The notes under the pieces are model-generated. The model did no database searches. It saw nothing but the letters and a program-made list of their open reading frames with translations, and had not been told where the DNA came from. A stretch of 58,175 bases of DNA, from contig CAKZRW010000053.1 in assembly GCA_937148845.1 (NCBI GenBank), positions 1 to 58,175 on the forward strand, read 5' to 3'. Positions 28,554 through 36,996 of the stretch are shown one piece after another. The stretch comes from an uncultured Actinomycetes bacterium (lineage in GTDB: Bacteria > Actinomycetota > Thermoleophilia > RBG-16-64-13). Made by a program: the position numbers and the translations under genes. The first letter of the stretch is position 1, and each line of letters starts with the position of its first letter.

Positions 28554-29852
28554 CTAGAGGCCCAGAAACAGAGAGAGGAGCCGGTGGCCCGGCGCCACGG
28601 TGAGACCCGTGGCCCGGGCCTCCGCTTCTGTATAGGCGGCCGCACCGTTCCCCACGAACCCAGGGCCCCACATCAAGAAAGGCACCGGCTCGCCGACGTG
28701 GGTCTTGATCTCAAGCGGGGTAGGGTGGTCGGGTAGGACCAGGAGACGCAGCCCCTGAGCAACTATGTCGCCCCCTGTGACGTGCTCCCGTTGGTAAGAG
28801 CGAGCTCGCTCGATCACCTGCGGCAACATCAGCCGATCGACCTCTTCGATGGCTCGCACTTTGCCAATAGCATCGCCCCGGTGCCCGGCTTCATCAGGGG
28901 CCTCTACATGTACGAAGACCACGTCGTGGTCAGCGAGAGCCGCCAAAGCGCCTACCATCTGTCCAGCGTAGTCGTTGTCATCCCCATCGGTGACCCCAGG
29001 GATGGTTAGCACATCGACCCCGCTCAGCACAGCCAGCCCGCGAAGCAGGTCGACGGGGGAGGTGAGAGCGGCGCGCCTTCCGCCATGGTGAGCGGCGAAA
29101 TCCGGCATACCTGCGACCTTCATGCCCGGCCAGAAAAGCCAGATCTGGGTGGCAGGCAGCTTGCCCTGCGCCTGGCGGCGCCGGTTAACCGGGTGATCGG
29201 CCAGCACCGCTTTCGACTGCTCCATCAGCTCGAGCACGAAATCCGCCCCTGGCCCCTCCGGAAGGCCCTCTTCGACGCAGCGGTCAGTCAGATCATGGGC
29301 TGGCGTAAACCGTGTAAGGGCCAACGCCTCGCCGTCACGCACGGTCAGGATATGCCTGAAACCCACCCCGGCTTTAAAAGCTACCCGCTCATCGCCTAGC
29401 TCCCGCTGCAAAGCCGCCACCAGCTCAGCTGACTCAGCAGAGGAGATGTTGCCAGCGGAGTAGCTCACCATGCGACCGTCACGCACAGTCACTAGATTGC
29501 AGCGGAGAGCTACCTGACCGGGTTCCAGTTCCACCCCCATCGCAGCTGCTTCGATCGGTCCACGCCCGGCGTAATACTGGCGGGGGTCAAAGCCCATCAC
29601 GCTCATGCAGGCCACGGCACTAGACGCCTCCATCCCTTCCGGGACATGCGAGACCATCCCCACCGAGCCTTCACGGGCCAGTTCGTCCAGATGAGGGGTG
29701 TGGGCTGCCTCCAAGGCGGTCTTCCCTCCCAAAGCGGCGGCCGGCCAGCCGGAAGCCCCGTCGATGATGAGAACCACCGCTTTGTCCAAGCCTGCCTTCC
29801 CCGCCTTCACCCTGCTCTCATCCTTGGGTCCCAGACAATCACTCTCCAACAA
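28554..29852 (-). CDS. apgM: Cofactor-independent phosphoglycerate mutase, archaeal type
   Basis: This enzyme interconverts 3- and 2-phosphoglycerate using two metal ions. The alkaline-phosphatase-like fold is shown by 'VVLIIDGASGWP' near the N-terminus, the nucleophile segment 'ASSAVACMSVMGFDP', then 'YYAGRGPIEAAAMGV', and C-terminal metal motifs 'HVEAPDEAGHRGD' and 'LVLPDHPTP'. The longest frame starts at TTG 29852 (432 residues), immediately after the aminotransferase stop. GTG 29810 (418 residues) gives a start closer to the conserved core and may be the real one. ApgM is common in archaea and in some deep or anaerobic bacteria. Confidence 0.9.
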   Translation of the reverse strand: MLESDCLGPKDESRVKAGKAGLDKAVVLIIDGASGWPAAALGGKTALEAAHTPHLDELAREGSVGMVSHVPEGMEASSAVACMSVMGFDPRQYYAGRGPIEAAAMGVELEPGQVALRCNLVTVRDGRMVSYSAGNISSAESAELVAALQRELGDERVAFKAGVGFRHILTVRDGEALALTRFTPAHDLTDRCVEEGLPEGPGADFVLELMEQSKAVLADHPVNRRRQAQGKLPATQIWLFWPGMKVAGMPDFAAHHGGRRAALTSPVDLLRGLAVLSGVDVLTIPGVTDGDDNDYAGQMVGALAALADHDVVFVHVEAPDEAGHRGDAIGKVRAIEEVDRLMLPQVIERARSYQREHVTGGDIVAQGLRLLVLPDHPTPLEIKTHVGEPVPFLMWGPGFVGNGAAAYTEAEARATGLTVAPGHRLLSLFLGL

Positions 29853-31043
29853 TCACGGCGCTCCGAAGTACTTCGCTCCCAACCGCTGGAAAGCGGGTAT
29901 CGCGCCGTCCACCACTTGGGGAGGCACGCAGTAGGCCAGCCGGAAATGACCGGCGAGCCCGAACCCGCTCCCGGGCACCGCTAGCACCAGGTGTTCCTGG
30001 AGCTCGCGACAGAAAGCGACATCGTCGGCAATAGGAGTCTTGGGAAAAAGGTAGAACGCCCCTTGGGGACGGAAGAAGCTGAAGCCCGCCGCGGCCAAAG
30101 CGGAGCAAAGCACATCCCGGTTTCGTTGGTAGGGAGTAATGTCGACCGCGACCCCCTGTAGACGGGCCACCGCTCTCTGCATAAGCGCTGGCGCGTTCAC
30201 GAAACCCAGGATGCGGTTCGCCAAGATCAGCCCTTCCATGAGCTTCTCTACTTGCGGGATGGCTGGATGAGCTGCCAAGTAACCTATGCGCTCACCCGCC
30301 AACGACAGCTCTTTCGAGTAGCTAGAGGCGATGATGGTGTTGGCATAGGCCTGCATGACAGGCGCCACCCGGTTGCCGTCATATACGATCCGTCGATAGG
30401 GCTCATCCGAGACAAGATATATGAGCCGGCCTAGCTCCCGGCACTTGCTATCCAGCAGCTCGCCCAGGCGGGCCAGGGTCGCCTCCGAATAGACACGGCC
30501 AGTGGGATTGTGTGGTGAGTTGATGAGGACCGCTCGGGTCCGCTCCCCGATGGCACCTTCGAGAGCTGCCAGATCTAGATCGAAATCTTCCGTGGCGTCG
30601 ACCGGTCTGAGCAAGCCTCCATGATTGTCTACATAGAACCCATACTCGACAAAATAAGGCCGCGGGACGATGACCTCGTCGCCTGGGTCTAGGATCGCTT
30701 TGAAGATCACGTTCAGAGCCCCGCCAGCCCCGCAAGTCATCACCACGTTACACGCCGGGATCTCGACCCCTTGGTCTTGCGAAAGGTAATCGGCCACCGC
30801 CTCTCTTACTTCAGGAAAGCCGGCGTTCGACATGTATCCGTGGCGGCCCGGGGTATGGTCATGAACCAATTCTTCAAGCACTCTCTGGAAATCTGGGGGC
30901 GGCTCAAGATTGGGGTTGCCGAGGCTGAAGTCAAACACGTTCTCGCGTCCATGCAGTTCGCAGAGACGTCCCCCCTCCTCGAACATCTGCCTTATCCAAG
31001 ATGAGCGCTGTGAGAACTCGGCGATCTTCTTCGCTACCGGCAT
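29853..31043 (-). CDS. Class I/II PLP-dependent aminotransferase
   Basis: A 396-residue cytosolic enzyme of fold type I, starting at ATG 31043 behind GGAGG. Key points are 'FDFSLGNPNLEPP' (N-terminal), 'TCGAGGALNVIFKAIL' (phosphate-cup), 'NSPHNPTGRVYSE' (Asn ring contact), 'YLVSDEPYRRIVYDG' (Asp contacting the PLP nitrogen), 'SSYSKELSLAGERIGY' (Schiff-base Lys) and a C-terminal 'FRLAYC' arginine for the substrate carboxylate. It belongs with aspartate/aromatic aminotransferases, but the substrate cannot be assigned. Its stop abuts the phosphoglycerate mutase start, so the two are probably one operon. Confidence 0.92.
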   Translation of the reverse strand: MPVAKKIAEFSQRSSWIRQMFEEGGRLCELHGRENVFDFSLGNPNLEPPPDFQRVLEELVHDHTPGRHGYMSNAGFPEVREAVADYLSQDQGVEIPACNVVMTCGAGGALNVIFKAILDPGDEVIVPRPYFVEYGFYVDNHGGLLRPVDATEDFDLDLAALEGAIGERTRAVLINSPHNPTGRVYSEATLARLGELLDSKCRELGRLIYLVSDEPYRRIVYDGNRVAPVMQAYANTIIASSYSKELSLAGERIGYLAAHPAIPQVEKLMEGLILANRILGFVNAPALMQRAVARLQGVAVDITPYQRNRDVLCSALAAAGFSFFRPQGAFYLFPKTPIADDVAFCRELQEHLVLAVPGSGFGLAGHFRLAYCVPPQVVDGAIPAFQRLGAKYFGAP

Positions 31044-31107
31044 GCAGGGCCTCCACTAAGTGGTCTGACTACAATCCAAGCGTTTGCAACCACTATTTGA
31101 CTACTCT

Positions 31108-31362
31108 TCAACCACCGGAGATAGGCGGGAACACGCCGACCCGGTCTCCCTCTCTGAGCTCCGTGTCCAAGCCGGCGTTGGTGCCGTTGATCAGGATCAC
31201 AAAGACGTCCTCCGGTCGCACTCCGGCCTCGCTCAGGACCTCCCGCACGGTAAGGCCGGGACGCGGCTCCACCTGGAAGGCAGCCGAGGCGCTACCCTGG
31301 CTAGACTTCACCTTGCCGGCCGCGCTGAAAGCAAGATTGGCGTAGAAACGGACCTCGATCAT
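31108..31362 (-). CDS. MoaD/ThiS-family sulfur-carrier protein
   Basis: An 84-residue beta-grasp protein starting at ATG 31362 ('MIEVRFYANL'). It ends in the essential C-terminal diglycine ('VFPPISGG'), which is adenylated and thiocarboxylated in molybdopterin, thiamin or related sulfur transfer. 'VRPEDVFVILINGTNAGLDTEL' region and 'EGDRVGVFPP' are typical of MoaD-type rather than ThiS-type proteins. A longer in-frame extension to 31494 is rejected because it overlaps the preceding gene and is unlike the family. No MoaE or MoeB is adjacent. It lies 61 bases after the methionine-synthase-like gene. Tungsten/molybdenum cofactor work is likely but unproved. Confidence 0.88.
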   Translation of the reverse strand: MIEVRFYANLAFSAAGKVKSSQGSASAAFQVEPRPGLTVREVLSEAGVRPEDVFVILINGTNAGLDTELREGDRVGVFPPISGG

Positions 31363-31423
31363 AGCGCCGAGTCTACCATGCCGATTGCCGCTGCCGACTT
31401 TCTCGTGCGCCGCTCCAGCTCGG

Positions 31424-32092
31424 TCAGTGCTTCCACCTGCACTCTCCGGCTCGCGCGCAGTACTGACACGGGGACTCCACCTTGGTGGCTTCATAATCCG
31501 GTCCGATCCCCACCAAGAGTGAGACTGATTTCTCAGGTAGAAGCAACCCGGTCTCGGTCACCGCCACCCCGATGACGGCCAGATCGAGCAGTCCGCAGAG
31601 AAGGACCTGCTCCCGAACATCCCAGCCGGCGAGCTGTCCCGGCGCGAGTTCTGCACCCACCCCCCACCCTCGGCGACCCGCCTCTTCTTCGGCTATGGTA
31701 TGCAGCCGCTTTGCCAGGAGACCGACAGCGAACACCCCGACCTCTCCCAGGACATAGGCCTCCAGAGTGCGATCCTGCTGCGCCAGACTGCGAGCCCTCT
31801 CCTCCAGCAATGGTCCGATGGTGGCTACACCCACCAGGGCTTCCACGGCACGGTCGAGCAACTCGGCATGGCCACCGAGATGGAGAGGCACCCCGCCTAC
31901 AGTGAGCTGGCTACCAGTCTTCCCGTTCACAGGAAACCAGTCATAGATGAGGGCAGGACGGATAAGTGGTCGAGCTTCCTCGATCGCCCAGACAGCGAGC
32001 GAGCGCAGGCGTGGACGACTAAAGGCGTCCCCTTCGGCTTCGAGGAATGCCTCGACGTCCAGTTCCAATGATTCCACCAGCTGTGCAGGCAT
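31424..32092 (-). CDS. Stand-alone MetH activation-domain-like protein
   Basis: A 222-residue protein resembling the activation domain of cobalamin-dependent methionine synthase, which binds SAM for reductive reactivation. Signs are 'RSLAVWAIEEARPLIRPAL' (N-terminal), 'GVGAELAPGQLAGWDVREQ' and 'GVAVTETGLLLPEKSVSLLV'. The C-terminus has clustered cysteines 'CQYCARAGEC', as in proteins that pair this domain with a cluster or metal. MetH itself is absent. In anaerobes, free copies often accompany corrinoid methyltransferase or acetyl-CoA pathways, or replace the missing MetH domain. Start ATG 32092. It is divergent from the unknown gene at 32190. Confidence 0.85.
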   Translation of the reverse strand: MPAQLVESLELDVEAFLEAEGDAFSRPRLRSLAVWAIEEARPLIRPALIYDWFPVNGKTGSQLTVGGVPLHLGGHAELLDRAVEALVGVATIGPLLEERARSLAQQDRTLEAYVLGEVGVFAVGLLAKRLHTIAEEEAGRRGWGVGAELAPGQLAGWDVREQVLLCGLLDLAVIGVAVTETGLLLPEKSVSLLVGIGPDYEATKVESPCQYCARAGECRWKH

Positions 32093-32189
32093 TGAGAGTC
32101 CTATCCCTGTGACCGGCTGCTATACTTCCGAACGACCATTATCCGCATTCCCGGGCCGGGGGAACAGGTCCGGGAGGGAGGCGCCGACC

Positions 32190-33608
32190 ATGTCTTTTCC
32201 TGACGATACCCTCCTGCCGGAGGATCGGTGCGAGATTTGCGGCGCAGAGCTCGGGGACGAGATAGTCATCCAGGAGTTTGCAGACGGCAGTCTCGCCCGT
32301 TTGTGCTCGGAGTGCGCAGCTGGAGCTGTCCTTGACACCGCTGAAACTCCCTTCGTATTCCCTGAACCCCCCGAAGACGGCTGGCTGCTGGAAGACGAGG
32401 CCGGCTCCGGAGCAGAGCAACGCGAGCCTTCGCCTGTGGCCTCGCTGGCAACTTTCGCGGGCGTTTCGGGCGACGAATCAGCTACGCCCTTGCCACCTGT
32501 TCCTGGAGCCCGTCCTCTCGCTGACGACACTGCCCCAACAGCGCCGCAGGCTCCGCAGAACTTGGCTGATCCGCTCGACAAGACCCGCGAGTTGCTCACT
32601 CCGGTAGCGGACTTGCTCACTCTGCAGAGAGAGATGCAGGCCGCCCTGCACCGCCTGGCCGCCTCTCTCGAAATCTTCGCCAGCGATGTGATCGCCGATA
32701 AGCTGGAGCGGGCCTCGACCTTGGAAGATCGGATCGAAAGCCTCGAACGCGAGCTAGAGGCCACCCGGGCCAAGCTTCGGGAGACTGAGGCGTTGCTCGC
32801 CGCCGCCACGGCGGCTGGGGTCGGGAACAAGCCGGAAACAGAGCTCGCGGACAAGATCGAAGCCGTGCCCGAGTTCATCATGCCCGCCCGTCCGACCTCT
32901 GCTATGCCCGCGGCTGACGAGGCCCGGCCTGCCAGCGCTCCACCGGCAGCCACCGAAGACACGGAAGAGTTGCCGGTAGCCGAGACTTTCCCGGCCACCG
33001 CCGTGGAGCCTGCGGAGGCCGAAGCAACAAGCGCGCCGGAGGCAGCCGCGGCAGGTCTGACTGAGGAGATCGCGGTGGGACCCGCCGCACCTGTCGCGCC
33101 GCTGGTCGCGCCCCCCGGAGCCACGCAGAGTCGCCCTTCCCTCGAGTATCGTGTCTTTGACCTCGCCGAGGTCCAGATTGCCCAGCGGTACTACAACGAG
33201 AGTCCTTTCACGCAGCGCGTCCGTGATGTGCGCCGCAGTCTGGGTAGACCTAGGGCCAACCTGACCAAGTTGCCGGGGGCCATTCCCCGGGCCTTGCTGA
33301 CCTTGGCTTGGGACATCATCTGGTATCAGTACCTCATCGACTTAAGGCGCGACGTGCCGAGCGCTGAGCGAGTCGCACTCCATCGGGAGGGATTCGATCT
33401 CGACGAGCTTTCCAGCCTTTTCAAAGAGAGGAACTGCCTCATCGACGATGAAGGTCGACTCGACGCCTCTGAACTCGAGGTCAGGCTGCTCAGTGACCCC
33501 ACGGTGCTGCTGACCGAGATGACACCCGAGGAAGAACAGGCCTTGGAGGATGCAACGGAGGAGATTTGGGACCAACGGACTGCGCCCGAGTTCAAGTGGG
33601 ACGACTGA
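32190..33608 (+). CDS. Uncharacterised zinc-motif / coiled-coil protein
   Basis: I do not recognise this 472-residue protein. Start ATG 32190 has GGGAGG at spacing eleven; an upstream extension to 31947 is antisense to the neighbour and rejected. Residues 14-43 hold two cysteine pairs, 'CEIC' and 'CSEC', likely a zinc knuckle. Then comes an acidic Pro/Ala-rich linker, a charged coiled coil at about residues 135-215 ('LEDRIESLERELEATRAKL'), a second Ala/Pro/Glu-rich linker to about residue 310, and a well-conserved-looking C-terminal domain (from 'EYRVFDLAEVQIAQRYYNE' to the end) rich in Arg and aromatic residues. The layout suggests a cytoplasmic scaffold or nucleic-acid-associated protein. 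Confidence 0.75.
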   Translation: MSFPDDTLLPEDRCEICGAELGDEIVIQEFADGSLARLCSECAAGAVLDTAETPFVFPEPPEDGWLLEDEAGSGAEQREPSPVASLATFAGVSGDESATPLPPVPGARPLADDTAPTAPQAPQNLADPLDKTRELLTPVADLLTLQREMQAALHRLAASLEIFASDVIADKLERASTLEDRIESLERELEATRAKLRETEALLAAATAAGVGNKPETELADKIEAVPEFIMPARPTSAMPAADEARPASAPPAATEDTEELPVAETFPATAVEPAEAEATSAPEAAAAGLTEEIAVGPAAPVAPLVAPPGATQSRPSLEYRVFDLAEVQIAQRYYNESPFTQRVRDVRRSLGRPRANLTKLPGAIPRALLTLAWDIIWYQYLIDLRRDVPSAERVALHREGFDLDELSSLFKERNCLIDDEGRLDASELEVRLLSDPTVLLTEMTPEEEQALEDATEEIWDQRTAPEFKWDD

Positions 33609-33622
33609 GAAGGTGATGAGAG

Positions 33623-34051
33623 ATGTATGAAGTCCAGGCGACAGCCGGAACCGTCTACATTCTTAGACCGGAGTTCGGAAGCGACCTGCTCAAGGAGCTA
33701 GGGGACTTCGTCCGGGCCAAGGGGATCAACCTGGCCTGGTTCTCGGCGCTGGGAGCAGTCTCCCGGGCCACCTTGCGCTACTACGACCAAGTCAAGAAAG
33801 ACTGGGTGGACCTAGAACTTGACCGCAGACTAGAGGTCGCCGGTATGCTAGGCAATGTGTCGCTACTCAATGGCGAGCCGATCGTGCACGCTCACGCGAC
33901 CTTGGCCGACGAACAAGGTCACTGTTACGGCGGCCACGTGGGAGCCGACACTCTTGTCTTCAACCTGGAGATACTGCTGACCACATTGTCGGGTCCGGCG
34001 GTCACCCGCAAGATGGACCCCCAGACCGGGCTCACCATCTGGCAGAAATAG
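33623..34051 (+). CDS. PCC/DUF296-domain protein
   Basis: A 142-residue protein of the PPC/DUF296 family, which forms trimers with a metal site and includes plant AT-hook proteins and bacterial homologues of unknown function. The signature is 'VHAHATLADEQGHCYGGHV' with three metal-site histidines, preceded by 'GINLAWFSALGAVSRATLRYYD'-type sequence. It starts at ATG 33623, 14 bases after the unknown zinc-motif gene, with GAAGG and GAGAG ahead, so co-transcription is likely. No AT-hook is present, so direct DNA binding is not implied. A strong hairpin at 34064-34095 follows the stop and probably ends the transcript. Confidence 0.9.
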   Translation: MYEVQATAGTVYILRPEFGSDLLKELGDFVRAKGINLAWFSALGAVSRATLRYYDQVKKDWVDLELDRRLEVAGMLGNVSLLNGEPIVHAHATLADEQGHCYGGHVGADTLVFNLEILLTTLSGPAVTRKMDPQTGLTIWQK

Positions 34052-34063
34052 GAGAAGCAGAGA

Positions 34064-34095
34064 GGCGCCGAGGCCGCAGAACCGGCCTCGGCGCC
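34064..34095 (+). terminator. 13-bp perfect stem-loop after the PCC gene
   Basis: Arms 34064-34076 (GGCGCCGAGGCCG) and 34083-34095 are exact complements around the six-base loop CAGAAC. It starts 13 bases after the stop codon at 34049-34051. A C-rich stretch follows rather than a T-run, so it is terminator-like but not canonical. Confidence 0.7.
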
Positions 34096-34156
34096 CCCAG
34101 TCCCACCATCTAACAAGCGGCGGCACGCCGTGTCCTCGGGAACGACCTCGCCGTGC

Positions 34157-34393
34157 CTAGAGCAGTGTCACGACCTCCTGGACGTAGCACTTCCACTCGG
34201 ACTCACACGTCTTCTTACCCTCGATCCACACCGCCGTGTCCGGGTACCGGGCGTACTCCGGCGGGAGCACCATGCCCCGGAGGAAGTCGGCGGTCTCACC
34301 GGGGTCCGAGGTGGATATCAGGGGGTAACTACCTTCCTCATGCCGGATGGGAGTGGAGACCGGAGCCGCCCTGATGACAGATGCGCAATCACA
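34157..34393 (-). pseudogene. Coding remnant without a start, after the isochorismatase-fold gene
   Basis: A minus-strand frame is open from the stop at 34394-34396 to TAG at 34157-34159, partly overlapping the end of the isochorismatase-fold gene in a different frame. From about 34310 down, nearly every third codon position is G or C (about 47 of 51), a strong sign of real coding in this genome. The C-terminal residues read '...GMVLPPEYARYPDTAVWI' and end 'KCYVQEVVTLL'. No ATG, GTG or TTG precedes the internal ATG-GTG at about residue 46. It may be the tail of a lost gene, or the true C-terminus of the neighbour after a frameshift. The family is not recognised. Confidence 0.5.
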
Positions 34394-34977
34394 TCATCAG
34401 TGTCAGTCACCAGGCCGACGGCGGGCAGGATGAGTTCGACCACCGCCTTGTGTATCTCCCCGTTCCCATCAGTGGTAGCGTCCCTGGGCACTATGAGGTT
34501 GTAGAAGCGTTCCGCGGCGGCCCAGGCAGCCACCCCTACCGACATGCCCGTCGCCACCCCCACAAGCACGATGGTTTCTGCTCCTTGCTGCTGGAGGTAC
34601 TCATGCAACCCGGTCCCTTCGAACACGTTGAAGGGCCAGTTGTAGAACACGCGCTCGCCTGGCACCGGAGCCAGCTCCTCGATGACCCCCACGTCCCAGG
34701 TACCCATGCGGTTCACATCGATCTGCCGCGACCCCTCCCAGAAGCCACCATAGGCAGGCCACCTGACCCCGGAGGGTGTGTAAGCCACGGTGTACACCAC
34801 GGGGTATCTCCTCTCGCGGAAGGCTGCCACCAGCTTCTGGATGTTGCTGACGACCCCCTCGGCGTAGGCTGCCCGACCGTGACCCATTTCCTCCAGGGGA
34901 CTGGGCGTCTTGATGATGGCGTTCTGCATGTGGATGATGAGAAGGGCTGGTCTCCCGACGAGGCTCCAGTCAGTCAT
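34318..34977 (-). CDS. Isochorismatase-fold protein lacking the Asp-Lys-Cys triad
   Basis: A 219-residue protein of the cysteine-hydrolase/isochorismatase fold, starting at ATG 34977 with GAGGGA upstream. The fold signatures are clear but all three catalytic residues are changed. The usual Asp in 'LLIIDMQN' is His16 ('LLIIHMQN'). The Lys position is Asn113 ('GERVFYNWPFNVFEGT'). The nucleophilic Cys in 'ATNxCV' is Ser146 ('ATGMSVG'). It is therefore unlikely to work by the standard mechanism and could be a pseudoenzyme, binding protein or regulatory homologue. The C-terminal 20 residues look abnormal and overlap another coding frame. It lies 63 bases beyond the start side of the next minus-strand oxidoreductase. 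Confidence 0.85.
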   Translation of the reverse strand: MTDWSLVGRPALLIIHMQNAIIKTPSPLEEMGHGRAAYAEGVVSNIQKLVAAFRERRYPVVYTVAYTPSGVRWPAYGGFWEGSRQIDVNRMGTWDVGVIEELAPVPGERVFYNWPFNVFEGTGLHEYLQQQGAETIVLVGVATGMSVGVAAWAAAERFYNLIVPRDATTDGNGEIHKAVVELILPAVGLVTDTDDVIAHLSSGRLRSPLPSGMRKVVTP

Positions 34978-35040
34978 GTCTCGATCCCTCGTTTCGCAAT
35001 CATCACCTTCCCCCTGTGTTCTGCTCTGGCAGCCTGACGC

Positions 35041-36996
35041 TCAGATCTCCGCATCCAACACCCTCGCCGCCATGTGCCCCGAATGGATGGCGTCGAAGAT
35101 CTTGCCTGGCGCGATGCAGTCTCCAGCTTCCACCACTTTGAGCCCGGGGATTCTGCGCAGACTCTCGACCAACCCCCGCGCCGGGCGGAAGCCGGCAGCG
35201 AGCACCACCGAGTCGATCTCGAGCTCGGTCCGCGCGCCGGAGCCATCGGCCACGACAATGCCGGTACTGGTCACCTCCACCAGTCGACGCTCCGTGTACA
35301 CTGTCACATCCAGGCCGCGCATGCGCTGCTGGTAGACCTGGCGTTCGTCAAAGGTGATCCCACACATGAACTCGTCGAGCATCTCTACGAAGATCACGCG
35401 GCGCCCCGTCTCCGCCACCATCAGGCCGACTTCGGTCCCCACGATCCCGCCGCCGATCACTGCCACTCTGTCTCCCACGACCACCTCGCTCCGCAAGACC
35501 GCGAGAGCCGACACCACCTTGGGATCGTTGATGCCGGGGACATCCTCCAAGCCCACAGCCGTGGCCCCCGTGGCGACGACGACCGCGTCGTAGGTGCCGC
35601 TGCCCAGTTCCTCCACTGTCGCTTCGCGCAAGATCACCTGAACAGGCAGCTTCTCCATCTGCGTGCGGAAATAGGCGATGAGCGGCTTGAGGTCTGGCCC
35701 CTTGAAAGCGGGCAGAGAGGCTTCCAGGAGCGCGCCCCCCAGCTCCCGCCTTTCGAACAGGGTCACCTGATGGCCCTTGAGCGCGGCCACCCGGGCCGCT
35801 TCCATGCCGGCCGGGCCACCACCGACCACGGCCACCTTGAGAGGCCGCTTCGCCAGCGTAGGGGCGAACTCCTCTTCGCGGCAGAGCGCTACGTTAACCG
35901 TGCAGCGGACCGTGTTGGCGATATGGTCGCCCCGGGCTAGACAGCCGTCGTTGCAGCGGATGCAGGGACGGATGTCCTCCGGTCGCCCCTCCTTGGCTTT
36001 GAGCGGCCACTCGGGATCTGCCCACAGGGGCCTTCCTAGTCCGATGAAGTCGCCCTTGCCATCGGCCAAGATGCTCTCCGCCAGGTCGGGCAGATTGATG
36101 GAGCCGGAGGCTATCACCGGGATGTTCACCACCTTCTTGACCGCCTCGGCCGCCCACACATTGTTGGCCAGGGGCATGCCCATGGGTGCCACCTCATGGA
36201 TGGTGGTGTGGTGATTACCTCCCGACATGTGGATGGCCGCCACTCCCCGTGTCTCCAATCGTTTGGCCAGCTCCATGGTCTCCTCGATGGTGTGCCCATC
36301 GGGCTCGTAGTCGGTGCCACTCAGGCGCACGCAGATGGGATAGTCGGGGCCCACCTGATTCTTGATCTCTTTGATGATGTCGAGGAGCAGCCGCATCCGG
36401 TTCTCCAGCGGTCCGCCATACCAGTCGGTCCGCTTGTTGGTGTGCGGGGAGAAGAAGTTGGAGATCAGGTAGCCATGGCAGGCGTGGATCTCCACCAGGT
36501 CGAAGCCGGCGGTCTGCGCCCTCTTGGCGGCCCGCCCGAAAGCTTTGACTATCTCGCGGATCTCCTCAACAGTGAGGGGTACAGGCACGGGACACCCGGC
36601 CGCTGTAATCTCCGGCCAGGGGACATCCGAGGCCGCCTTGGGTTGCTCGAGCAGGAAACGTTGCCTACCGGCGTGCGAAATCTGGATGGCCGCCCTGGCT
36701 CCGTTCGCTTTGATGGTGTCGGCCAGAAGTGACAAGCCGGGGACATGGTCCATGCGAGCGATGCCAAGCTGGCAAGGCGAGGCCCGACTCGCATCCTCGT
36801 CCACCCAGGCATACTCCACGATGACCATGGCCACTCCCCCTCGGGCCACCTCGCGGTAGTAGCGCAACATCCGGTCGGTGACAGAGCCGTCAGGATTGGC
36901 GAGGCCGGTGTGTTGCGGCGCTTTGATGATGCGGTTCTTGAGTTCCAGATTGCCTATGCAGCCTGGCTCGAAAAGGCGTGGGTAGTTCGTGTACAT
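35041..36996 (-). CDS. FadH-like FMN/FAD/4Fe-4S oxidoreductase
   Basis: A 651-residue enzyme of the 2,4-dienoyl-CoA reductase / Old Yellow Enzyme class. Domains in order: FMN TIM barrel (about 1-335, active-site 'HACHGYLISNFFSPHTNKR'), a [4Fe-4S] site (Cys345, 348, 352, 365 in 'CIRCNDGC' and 'TVRC'), an FAD domain from 'VAVVGGGPAGMEAARVA' (about 390) and an NAD(P)H domain from 'VAVIGGGIVGTEVGL' (about 515). Electrons go NAD(P)H to FAD to cluster to FMN to an unsaturated substrate. ATG 36996 is preferred over an ATG 75 bases upstream that lacks a ribosome site. Relatives act on enoates, bile acids or aromatic intermediates; the substrate is unknown. The divergent IclR gene is its likely regulator. 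Confidence 0.93.
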   Translation of the reverse strand: MYTNYPRLFEPGCIGNLELKNRIIKAPQHTGLANPDGSVTDRMLRYYREVARGGVAMVIVEYAWVDEDASRASPCQLGIARMDHVPGLSLLADTIKANGARAAIQISHAGRQRFLLEQPKAASDVPWPEITAAGCPVPVPLTVEEIREIVKAFGRAAKRAQTAGFDLVEIHACHGYLISNFFSPHTNKRTDWYGGPLENRMRLLLDIIKEIKNQVGPDYPICVRLSGTDYEPDGHTIEETMELAKRLETRGVAAIHMSGGNHHTTIHEVAPMGMPLANNVWAAEAVKKVVNIPVIASGSINLPDLAESILADGKGDFIGLGRPLWADPEWPLKAKEGRPEDIRPCIRCNDGCLARGDHIANTVRCTVNVALCREEEFAPTLAKRPLKVAVVGGGPAGMEAARVAALKGHQVTLFERRELGGALLEASLPAFKGPDLKPLIAYFRTQMEKLPVQVILREATVEELGSGTYDAVVVATGATAVGLEDVPGINDPKVVSALAVLRSEVVVGDRVAVIGGGIVGTEVGLMVAETGRRVIFVEMLDEFMCGITFDERQVYQQRMRGLDVTVYTERRLVEVTSTGIVVADGSGARTELEIDSVVLAAGFRPARGLVESLRRIPGLKVVEAGDCIAPGKIFDAIHSGHMAARVLDAEI

